A stretch of DNA of 64,000 bases from an uncultured Planctomycetaceae bacterium (GTDB lineage Bacteria > Planctomycetota > Planctomycetia > Pirellulales > Pirellulaceae), in assembly GCA_937862885.1 (NCBI GenBank), contig CALMEE010000122.1, positions 1 through 64,000 of the forward strand, given 5' to 3'. Made by a program: the position numbers and the translations under genes. The notes beneath the pieces were generated by a model that saw only the letters and a program-made list of their open reading frames with translations, was not told the origin of the DNA and searched no databases. Positions within the stretch are counted from its first letter, which is position 1, and each line of letters begins with the position of its first letter. Below are positions 26,825 to 35,000 of the stretch, piece after piece.

Positions 26825-28012
26825 ATGTATCGACTATTTTCCAAAACGATAAAGACGATTCGCTGGCTCGTTGTGCCGCTGATTGTTTTGGCCGCAATTG
26901 GTTGGTTTCGCTTTTCGCCGTTGTCTGTCCAGTCATTCACTCCCCACCGGCAAACGATTGTCGAAGAAGTTCTGGGGACAGGGACGTTGGAAGCCCGCGT
27001 TTCTGCCACGATCAGCCCCAAGATTGCTGGTCGAATCGCCCAGGTGCTGGTCGATCAAGGTCAGGAAGTCCGCGCCGGGCAAGTGCTGGTGCGACTCGAT
27101 GATCAGGAACTGAAGCAACAAGTCGCCATCGCAGAGGCCAGCCTGGAAGCAGCTCAGGCAGCCACGCAACGGCTGATCGAAGACAAGCGGCGAACCGTCG
27201 CCGTGTTCGAGCAAGCTCGACGCCACCACGAACGACTTAAGGCACTCGTTGACCAGCGAGCTACTTCGCTCGACGAATTTGAGCGGGCAGCAGAATCGCT
27301 GGCGATTGCATCAGCCGACATGGCCCGCGCCGAAGCCGCCATCGCCGAAGGGCAAAAGAACGTGGTCGCCGCCGAGAAGAATTTTGACTACCACAAGACT
27401 CGGTTGGCCGACACGGAAGTCCTCGCTCCGTTTGACGGCTTGATCACCGTGCGGCAGCGAGAATCGGGCGATATCGCCGTTCCGGGCAGCCCTGTGTTGA
27501 CTTTGATTTCGCAGGATGAGATGTGGATTTCCGCCTGGGTCGATGAGACGGCCATGTCGCGAGTTGCGGATGGACAACCGGCCCGAGTTGTGTTTCGCTC
27601 TGAGCCAGATCGGGATTACCAGGGCGTTGTCTCTCGACTCGGACGTCAGGCTGATCGCGAGTCGCGAGAGTTTATCGTCGACGTGCGCGTGAGTCCGTTG
27701 CCTCAGAACTGGGCGGTCGGCCAGCGAGCCGAGGTGTATATTGAAACCAATCGGCGCGATAACGCCTTGGCGATTCCTGCCAGCTCGATTTTGCTGCGTG
27801 ATGGTCGAGCGGGCGTATTTGTCGATCGTGGCGGAGTAGCCACCTGGCAATTGATCCAGAGCGGTGCTCGGGGTGCAGGTTTCGTCGAAGTGCTGGACGG
27901 GATCAGCGATAGCGACACCGTGATCGTTCCACCACAGGGCGTGACGGAAGACCGACTGGACGGTCATCGAGTGAGGACACAACCCGCGGCAAGTGTTGGG
28001 CCGGCAGGATAG
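26825..28012 (+). CDS. HlyD/DevB-type periplasmic adaptor subunit
   Basis: The 395-residue membrane-fusion protein has an N-terminal membrane helix (IRWLVVPLIVLAAIGWF), a lipoyl/barrel-sandwich half (VEEVLGTGTLEARVSATI, GRIAQVLVDQGQEVRAGQVLVRLDD), a long coiled-coil hairpin (residues 105-195), the second lipoyl half (ADTEVLAPFDGLITVRQRESGDIAVPGSPVLTL) and beta-barrel domains. It should link the following ABC permease to an outer-membrane channel. ATG at 26825 was chosen: the frame is open further upstream, but that part is palindromic repeat DNA. Gene order adaptor-permease-ATPase equals devB-devC-devA. No TolC-type channel is encoded in the island. Confidence 0.92.
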   Translation: MYRLFSKTIKTIRWLVVPLIVLAAIGWFRFSPLSVQSFTPHRQTIVEEVLGTGTLEARVSATISPKIAGRIAQVLVDQGQEVRAGQVLVRLDDQELKQQVAIAEASLEAAQAATQRLIEDKRRTVAVFEQARRHHERLKALVDQRATSLDEFERAAESLAIASADMARAEAAIAEGQKNVVAAEKNFDYHKTRLADTEVLAPFDGLITVRQRESGDIAVPGSPVLTLISQDEMWISAWVDETAMSRVADGQPARVVFRSEPDRDYQGVVSRLGRQADRESREFIVDVRVSPLPQNWAVGQRAEVYIETNRRDNALAIPASSILLRDGRAGVFVDRGGVATWQLIQSGARGAGFVEVLDGISDSDTVIVPPQGVTEDRLDGHRVRTQPAASVGPAG

Positions 28013-28074
28013 TCGTCGTTTGCTCCGAAAACGATACGGTTGAAGACCGGTTCTTTCGCGGAGAGAACGACGAC
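28012..28074. repeat. Palindromic intergenic repeat, family 1, copy 3
   Basis: Arms begin at 28012 with GTCGTCGTT and end at 28074 with AACGACGAC; the inner parts pair imperfectly (CTCCG and CGGAG blocks). It fills most of the 89-bp gap between the adaptor and permease genes, so an operon is interrupted by a mobile-type repeat. Confidence 0.8.
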
Positions 28075-28101
28075 TTTGACAACTTTTTGAGATCAAAACG
28101 A

Positions 28102-29298
28102 ATGAACCTGGCCATCAAGGATATTCGACACAACCTGGGACGGTTTGCCCTGACGACCGTTGGCGTAGGTTTGTTGTTGATGGTGGTGATGGGTATGGGG
28201 GGCATCTATCGAGGCGTAATCGAAGACGCTGTCCTGCTGATTGATCGGGTCGATGCCGACTTGTGGATCGTCCAGCGTGGCACGCGCGGCCCGTTTGCCG
28301 AAGTGTCGCGCGTCAACCAGAACCTCGTTCATCGCGCTCAAGCCGTGCCAGGAGTGGCGACAGCCAGGGAGTTCGTCTATCACACCATCCAGCGGGAACG
28401 GGATGGTCAGCCACTGCGAATCGCCGTGATGGGACTGGATTGGCCCAACGACAAGGGAGGCTGGTTGCCGCTATCCGCCGGACGGGCCCTGGAAAACAAC
28501 CATTTCGAGATGGTGGCGGATGAATCGTTGCGATTGCCTCTGGGTCATCGGATCAAACTGGGCAAAGAGACCTACACCGTCGTTGGATTGACTCGGAACT
28601 TCATCAGCTCCAACGGTGACGGCATGGCCTTTGTTACCGTCGCGGACGCGCTGGCGATTCAGTTTGACGTGCCCGGCGAAGCGACTCGACTGGAACGCGC
28701 CGCTCGCGAGTCCCGCGCTGAAACTTTTGAAGCCGTCTTGCAAAGTCCCACGATGATCGACAATGCACAGCGTCCCGCCATCGCCCGGCCGCAAGTGGGT
28801 GCCGTGATGGTACAACTGCAACCCGGCGTCGCGCCCAACGAAGTCGCCAAGATTGTCGAGGGCTGGGGCGATGTCACGGTCTACACCGCTGACGGCCAAC
28901 GGGAACTATTACTCAAAGGGACTGTTGACAAAATCAAACGCCAGATCGGACTGTTTCGAATTCTCTTGACCATCATCGCCGCCATCATCATGGCCTTGAT
29001 TCTTTATACGCTCACGCTGGACAAGATTCACTCGATCGCCCTGCTCAAGCTGATCGGAGCACCCAACACCGTAATCCTGGGGATGATCTTGCAGCAGGCA
29101 TTGTTGCTGGGGGGAATCGGATTTGGCATCGCTTACGTGTTAGGTCAGCGAATTTTTCCAATGTTTCCCCGGCGGGTATTGATCACCGATGAGGATGTGT
29201 TGCAACTGGGGCTGGTCGTGCTGGGAATATCAGTTGCCGCCAGCTTGCTGGGAATTTGGAAGGCCATGAAAGTCTCGCCGAATGAGGCGCTGTCATGA
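28102..29298 (+). CDS. FtsX/MacB-type ABC permease (DevC-like)
   Basis: The 398-residue permease has an N-terminal helix (GRFALTTVGVGLLLMVVMGM), a large periplasmic domain (residues 45-265) and three C-terminal helices (FRILLTIIAAIIMALILYTL, VILGMILQQALLLGGIGFGIAYVLG, LGLVVLGISVAASLLGIWKAM), which is the type VII mechanotransmission topology. The periplasmic part includes VDADLWIVQRGTRGPFAEVS, a DevC hallmark. ATG at 28102 was chosen. The stop codon overlaps the start of the ATPase gene by four bases, so the two are translationally coupled. Confidence 0.92.
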   Translation: MNLAIKDIRHNLGRFALTTVGVGLLLMVVMGMGGIYRGVIEDAVLLIDRVDADLWIVQRGTRGPFAEVSRVNQNLVHRAQAVPGVATAREFVYHTIQRERDGQPLRIAVMGLDWPNDKGGWLPLSAGRALENNHFEMVADESLRLPLGHRIKLGKETYTVVGLTRNFISSNGDGMAFVTVADALAIQFDVPGEATRLERAARESRAETFEAVLQSPTMIDNAQRPAIARPQVGAVMVQLQPGVAPNEVAKIVEGWGDVTVYTADGQRELLLKGTVDKIKRQIGLFRILLTIIAAIIMALILYTLTLDKIHSIALLKLIGAPNTVILGMILQQALLLGGIGFGIAYVLGQRIFPMFPRRVLITDEDVLQLGLVVLGISVAASLLGIWKAMKVSPNEALS

Positions 29299-29993
29299 TC
29301 GCCGCCAGCACCAACGAACTTGCCATCGAAACAGTTGGCTTGACCAAGATTTACGGCAGTGGCAACACGGAAGTCGTGGCAATGCGAGACGTCACGATGC
29401 AAGTCCGCCGTGGCGAAGTGGTCGCATTGCTGGGCCCCAGCGGTTCGGGCAAGTCGACCTTTCTGACAGCCGTCGGCTTGATCAACCCGCCCACGACCGG
29501 CACAGTCATGATCCGAGGCACTCCCGTCCTGGACGGGCCTCGGGAACTCACTAATCTGCGATCTTTCCGGCGGCAACATATCGGCTTCGTTTTCCAAAAG
29601 TCTAACCTGATTCCTTTTTTGACGGCCGTGGAGAATGTGCAAATCGCCATGCAAGTCAACGGCGAAACGGGGCGACGTTCTCGAATTCGGGCGATGGAGT
29701 TACTTGACTATTTGGGAGTTGCCGACCGAGCCAGTAACCGCCCCGCCATGCTCTCTGGCGGTCAGCAGCAACGAGTTGCCGTCGCGCGAGCGCTGGCCAA
29801 TCATCCCAGCGTCATCCTGGCGGACGAGCCGACGGCCGCCCTGGACAGCCAACGTGGCCGTCAAGTGATGGAGCTGTTTGCCAAAGTCGCCCATGAGCAA
29901 CAAGCCGCCGTAATCGTCGTCACGCACGACCATCGCTCACTCGATGTCTTTGACACTCAATACGAAATGGAAGACGGACGTTTTAAAAGTTAG
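29295..29993 (+). CDS. ABC transporter ATPase (DevA/MacB-type)
   Basis: The 232-residue nucleotide-binding protein has Walker A GPSGSGKST (residues 47-55), Q-loop (HIGFVFQKSNLIPFLTA), signature LSGGQQQR, Walker B VILADEPTAALD and H-loop VVTHDHRS. It belongs to the LolD/MacB/DevA class that works with FtsX-like permeases. It overlaps the permease stop by ATGA. With the adaptor it forms a complete tripartite exporter except for the outer-membrane channel. The substrate is unknown: glycolipid in cyanobacterial DevBCA, macrolides or toxins in MacAB. Confidence 0.94.
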   Translation: MIAASTNELAIETVGLTKIYGSGNTEVVAMRDVTMQVRRGEVVALLGPSGSGKSTFLTAVGLINPPTTGTVMIRGTPVLDGPRELTNLRSFRRQHIGFVFQKSNLIPFLTAVENVQIAMQVNGETGRRSRIRAMELLDYLGVADRASNRPAMLSGGQQQRVAVARALANHPSVILADEPTAALDSQRGRQVMELFAKVAHEQQAAVIVVTHDHRSLDVFDTQYEMEDGRFKS

Positions 29994-30004
29994 ACAGGAT
30001 TAGC

Positions 30005-30040
30005 ATTAGAGGTTCAAGCTGAACTGGTTGAGCCTTTAAT
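30005..30040 (+). terminator. Possible hairpin terminator after the exporter operon
   Basis: Arms 30005-30017 and 30028-30040 (ATTAGAGGTTCAA and its imperfect complement, 11 of 13 positions) with a 10-base loop lie 12 bases after the ATPase stop. The absence of a T run leaves this uncertain. Confidence 0.4.
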
Positions 30041-30045
30041 GTTGA

Positions 30046-30560
30046 CTAATGAATCGCTGATTCCAGAGTGACGATTATTTCATCAATAATTTGACTGGGT
30101 CGATATTGGGAGGACGCGATTGAAGCAACTTTTTCACGGTCAAGGGTGAAGGTAAAGTCCAACGCTTTTAGGTAGACTTTCAAATCGCCCTGTTGTGAAC
30201 GATTCTGAATTTGCCTTGAACCTCTCGGCAAGCCGATGACCGTTTTTCCGTTCCGACCCGATTTGATAAACGGAGCTCCAGTTTTTACGCCAACGGTCGG
30301 GCAGCCGGCTAGGAGGATTTCCTACAGGGCCAGTGGGCCGTAGTCGGCGTCGGCGAGGTAGGCGCAGGAGCGGCGGGCGGCGGGCGGCGGGCGGCTTCGA
30401 TGAGGTCGGCGCGTTTGGATTGGCCGTAATGGAATTGGATGTTGTTGGGGTAGAGCTCGGCTAGATGCTCGAGCAGCCGGGTCGGTGATCGTTCTTGGCA
30501 TAGATAAGCAGGTCGTATTCGGCGGGGAGTGGGCCCTCGGGCATTGGGTCGCTGGGGTAG
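30046..30560 (-). pseudogene. Glycosyltransferase remnant cut by IS copy B
   Basis: Read leftward, the frame encodes YLADADYGPLAL, a TAG stop at 30322-30324, then EILLAGCPTVGVKTGAPFIK, which is the C-terminal donor-binding segment of a planctomycete group 1 type glycosyltransferase (normally ALQEILLAGCPTVGV), and runs to a stop at 30046. Upstream parts lie in a second frame (GPLPAEYDLLIYAKN) joined by a frameshift near 30480, and a GCGGGCG slippage tract adds a Pro/Ala/Arg patch. The 5' end is removed at 30560 by the left end of IS copy B. Thus the CAG to TAG nonsense, the frameshift and the truncation all indicate a dead gene. Confidence 0.75.
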
Positions 30561-31862
30561 CCCGCATTTCTCACACTGCCAAAGTTTTTTTGATTTCGGT
30601 TGGTTTAGTCGCCGATTTTTCGGCGCGTCTCAGGTCTCGGTGGGTTTCGAGCCATCTGGAGGGTCGTGCGGGGAGATTTTTCGACTTGGAGTCTGTCAAA
30701 AAGATCATCAATTTGCTGTTCAAGGCGCACCGTTTGCGCAGTTGGTCTTGATGGAAATCATTCTTGGCGGTGATCAAGCGAGAGGGACAACGCGGAGTTT
30801 ATCCCGACTCCCAAATGGGAGGCCGAGCAGGCAGTGATATTTGTTGAAGATGAGATAGCGCGGTGGATAAGCTGATGAAAAGGAAACCCAGACCTTACGG
30901 ACCGTCACTCGTATCTCGGCTCCAATCTTGAACAGTTTTTGCCGAATCGTATGACACTGGGCTTTTTCGAATTCAGTTCCACGCAGGCCATGCTCCCGCA
31001 GTGCATTGACCAACACATACGCCATGCTCGAGAGCCACAGCCGCAATTGATTGGCATGCATGGTCGAGGCACTGGTGCGATCGGCAAACAGATAAAGTTA
31101 TTGCTCTTTGATCCGGTTTTCCAACTCGCCCCGAGCACAGTACTTTTGTTCGTACAATGTTGCGGCATCGCAAGCCTCGGCCGTGAGACTGGTGACGACA
31201 AAGCGTGGGTTGCTGCCTTTGCTTAAATGTTCGGCTTTGCCAATCACGCGGCGTTCTTGATGCCAACTCTTTTTGGTTTTGTATTGAAAGTCTTTGAACA
31301 GGCGAGTGGCTTGGCCTGTTGGTTGAACCTGTTCTTTCGCCTGCTGCAATTCTGCCCCTAAAATCCGCTGCAATCGCTGGTTTTTGGCCAATCCCAGAAT
31401 GTAATCCACGCGATTGTCTTCGCACCAAGCCATGATCTGCTCGCGACAAAAACCGCTGTCGCCTCGAATGATAACCTGAACTTCCGGCCACTGTCTGCGA
31501 ATTCGTTTGACGACCCGATTCAGTTGCTTGACCGAACCGGCTGAAGCATCCATATTCGAGGGGCGAAGTTTGGCACAAAGCAAATGGCGACCGCAGAAGA
31601 TGTACAACAGCAGATAGCAATAATTCTAGAAGTAGCCATTAAAGAAACGACCGGCTTGATGACCATGCAGGGAATCGTCGGAGCATCAAATTTTCCACCA
31701 ATTTCTCAACGACCCAAGGGCTGAAATGCTAATGATAATTGTTTACACTCTGTCATGACCAAACCTTTTGAATGCGTTTCATCGGATGCGTGATTTCACC
31801 AATGAAATCGTTTCAAAACGGTTTGGTTTCTCTTCATATCTCAACAGTGTGAGAAATGCGGG
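30561..31862 (-). mobile_element. IS1380-type element B, both ends intact, transposase broken
   Basis: Perfect 18-bp terminal inverted repeats are visible: CCCGCATTTCTCACACTG at 30561-30578 and its complement at 31845-31862. Flanking bases (GTAG left, CTAT right) do not form a target duplication, which suggests rearrangement after insertion. The element is in the same orientation as copy A. Its length of 1302 bp is below the family norm because of internal deletions. Confidence 0.92.
30799..31756 (-). pseudogene. IS1380-family transposase, several lesions
   Basis: The start region near 31756 matches copy A, then hits a stop and a deletion. A mid part absent from copy A survives: DSLHGHQAGRFFNGY followed by an in-frame TAG, LYIFCGRHLLCAKLRPSN and QVIIRGDSGFCREQIMAW (a DDE Asp segment). 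After KNQRLQRILGAELQQAK it again parallels copy A until KEQ, where CAG has become TAA at 31098. A deletion near 30862-30870 shifts the C-terminus. It is inactive. Confidence 0.9.
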
Positions 31863-31869
31863 CTATAAC

Positions 31870-31946
31870 AAATGAACCATGCGGGAATCCGACTGATCCG
31901 AGCGGATTCAATCCTCACGTTGAAACGATCGACCAATAATTATTAG
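31870..31946 (+). pseudogene. pncA: Fragment of the pncA 3' end
   Basis: The last 25 codons of pncA are repeated here in frame (ending ILTLKRSTNNY), with five substitutions relative to 14925-15001, one of which turns the TAA stop into TAG. There is no start. The higher rate of change here than in the rest of the repeat fits loss of selection. Confidence 0.92.
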
Positions 31947-32081
31947 TGCGTTGAATCAATGCATCGGAAAACCGCTCTTGGAATTGACGGTGCGCATCTA
32001 AAGATTCTTTAGAATAAACGACGTCATTAGTTGACGCAGGTGACGAATTTGCGATTCTCGAGTGATGCTGTGTCGATTTTT
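31870..32081. repeat. Right copy of the 212-bp direct repeat flanking the island
   Basis: This copy holds the pncA fragment, the 51-bp spacer and the true 3' end of the M14-S9 peptidase gene. It begins seven bases after the right end of IS copy B. See 14925-15136 for the alignment. Confidence 0.95.
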
Positions 32082-35000
32082 TGGATAGAGCATCAAATCG
32101 AATTCCTTCCCCTCATTTTGCAGTGCATACACTAACTGCAACGTATTGCCCAAGTGGACATTGTCATCCATCGTGCCATGAATTAACAATAACCTCCCGT
32201 GAAGGTTTGCTGCCGCCCCCACCACCGATGACCGTTTATATCCATCTTCATTATCTTGTGGCAAACCCATAAATCGTTCTGTGTAGATGGAATCGTAGTT
32301 TCGCCAATCAGTAACTGGAGCACCAGCGATGCCGCACTTGAACGATGTGGAATGCGTCATTGCATAGGCGGTCATGTAGCCTCCGTAACTCCATCCCCAA
32401 AGCCCGATCCTGTCTGGATCTATCCAGGGTTTCGACTTCAACCAAGTTACCACCATTTCGATGTCTTTCAGCTCCACTTCTCCCAGATTCCGATGGACTG
32501 CCCAAGCCTGTTCGACACCATAATGACTCGCTGAACGATTGTCACACATAAAAATGATATATCCGTGCTGAGCTAACATTTGGTGCCAAAGGTACCAAGC
32601 ACCCCGATACTGGTCGCGCACCGTTGGGGCCTGTGCACCAGCATAGATGTGATACAGCACGGGATATTGGCGAGAAGAATCGAAATCTGGTGGCAAGATG
32701 AAAACTGCCTCAGTCTCCCATTTTTCGCTACCGCCTCCCAAAGTAATTTTTTCGAAATGCGGCAGGTTGATATCCAGATGTTCCAGTCGATCATCAATCT
32801 TCGGCACAATTGTCCGCACCAACGTTCCGTTTGCATCACGTAAGTCAACTTGCTGGGGCTCCGAAATCGTTGAGTGAGTGTCAAAGAAGTAGCTAAAATC
32901 TCGATTGAATTCAGCCGCATGATGCCGTGTACCTGTGGTCAACAGACGAATGTCGCCACCTGTAAAGTCATCATTCAAATCGAGTGAAAAGATTTGATTG
33001 CGAATACCATCCGGTTTGGCTTCAAAAAAGACTCTTTTCGCTTTGGGATCGTAACCAAGAATGGATAGAATTCCAAATTCGAAATCAGTCAATGCCTGAA
33101 CCTGTTCGCCTCCACGGAACACTCGAAAGATTTGACTCTTGCCCGTACGCGGAGAAAGCCATAAGAACGAATCGTCGTCCAGCCATTTTGGGGCACCCGG
33201 GGACTCAATCCATGCGGGGGTAGTTTCAAGCAAGATCGGCTGGCTAGTTCCGTCGTCGGCTTGTACACGGAGCAATGCCAGTTCGGTCTGCTCTCGATTC
33301 TGCACTTGGACATTAACGGCAATGGAATTTGGTTCCCATGAAACAAACGAAATCACGATCTTGTCATGGCGATTTTCGTAATTCCCTAAGTCAACTGGAA
33401 CCGATCTATTTTCGGCGACATCAAATACCAACACTTTTGGAATAGCCTGAGGATCACCCGCCAGCGGATATGAATCGATTTCTACGATAACGTCGAACTG
33501 AGCATCATCGACGATGGTGTATGTCGGAGTGTTGGATATGTCTAATTGCAAACAGGCAATAAAGCGGCTGTCGGGTGACCACCAGTAGCCTTTGAAGTTG
33601 CCACGACCATATAACTCCTCCTGATAAACCCAATCGAGTTTTCCACTCAAAATTTTGGAACCATCTTCCTGTGTCAGTGATTGGATGATGCGAGACCGAC
33701 AATCCAACACGAAAAGATTGCCAAGTCGGACAAATGCCGCGAACTGTGAATCCGGGCTAAATTCCACAAGTTCCACCGACTCCTGATCAATTGACAATTC
33801 GATTGCCACCTTATCTTGAAAGTCATAGTAGACCGCGCGGCCTCGGTTCTCAAACACAATTCCGCGAGGCGATTCAGCCAAAATCTTCCGCGAAGTTGCC
33901 GTTACAAAGTCGCTTGGGTTTTCTATTTGGAGATCTCTAACCGAAGAAATAACTTCACGCTCGTTCCAAGTCTGAATTCTTGTTGCGGGTAGCATGCCAC
34001 CAGTCGAAACATCAACCAGGACCGGACGAGAATTCCAGGTTGTGCGGTACAAGTTTGAATCCGCTGACCAACTGGGCATCTCGATTTCAGCCACGCCGCG
34101 ATTGATGCTCGGATTGCCGACGAGCATATCGATGGACAAACGACCTCTGCGGGAGATTTTTTCCGCGATACGCAGATTCACTTCAGTCGGCTCTTCAAGG
34201 CGAAACACTGGAAACTCATCGCTGCTCGCCAACTCCTTGTCGAAAAAATTCCATGTGGTCAATCCATCGTCACTCGTCGGTTCAAGCAAAAATGCAGCGA
34301 GCCGACCTAGAGGTTGACTGGTCAGAACAACATACGTCCCAGCTGAGAATTGTTTCTCTTTAACGACAGGAGTCGCTTCAACCGACGTCATGGAATGTCC
34401 TTGGAACGGTCGGTTGGAATGCCTGACCAACGCCAAAATATTCGCGCTCACATCGAGTGTGACCTCATCGAGCAATTGATGTACAACAATTCCATGCCTT
34501 CGCAAACGATCGACTTGACGGGATAAGTTCTGGTCCATGACATATGCAAACGGCAAAGGCACAGAGCGCGTCGATTCAAAATCCGCAATGAAATCAACCT
34601 CGATATCGCTGGGAGACTCTCCATCGTAACCCATGATTTTAACTTTGTCGGGAAACGCCCGCGCTTGTTGCGTCATGTGCACCGCAAACCGATGTGGATC
34701 CGACGCGGCACCATCGATCAGCTCATCTTGTTCCGCCGCAATGAGTTGGCCAATTTCTTCGGCATGAGTTATCGTGAAGTCGATACATTGCCGAACAAAT
34801 TCGCGACTTGCCTCGATTCGCTGTTTGTACGGTATGTAAGAATAAGCTTCGGACAATATGGCAAATCGACCCCGCAAGCCAACGTACTCTGTACTGAAGC
34901 GAGGCTCATGCCCATAGGTGGTCCACCGCGATCGATCTTGTGAAAAATTACCGTAGTAAAATGCATGCCGCCCGACCTCTGCCAGTTTCGTGGTAACCTC

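Larger units (their letters stand above)
15137..31869. mobile_element. 16.7-kb accessory island between 212-bp direct repeats
   Basis: The segment separates pncA from its former neighbour. It starts and ends with decayed IS1380-type elements in the same orientation. The cargo from 16252 to 29993 is all on the plus strand: sigma/anti-sigma, persulfide dioxygenase, sulfur transporters, SGNH-like protein, ferritin-like protein, haem proteins and a DevBCA-like exporter. The cargo looks visibly more G+C-rich than the flanks and has several palindromic repeats not noticed outside. No integrase, tRNA target or conjugation gene is seen, so entry was probably IS-mediated or by homologous recombination of a circular molecule. 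Confidence 0.85.

Noticed and set aside
17093-28074. Palindromic elements in the island as a CRISPR array
   Set aside because: The copies are far apart, imperfect and without regular spacers, and no cas gene is present.
30046-30330. ILLAGC near 30300 read as a lipoprotein signal of a small secreted protein
   Set aside because: The frame continues upstream beyond a TAG stop into YLADADYGPLAL; together they read as the C-terminal end of a glycosyltransferase (ALQEILLAGCPTVGV), so the Cys is not a lipobox.
31863-32081. The second 212-bp copy as a simple IS target duplication
   Set aside because: IS1380-type elements make target duplications of only a few bases; 212 bp containing two gene ends needs another mechanism.
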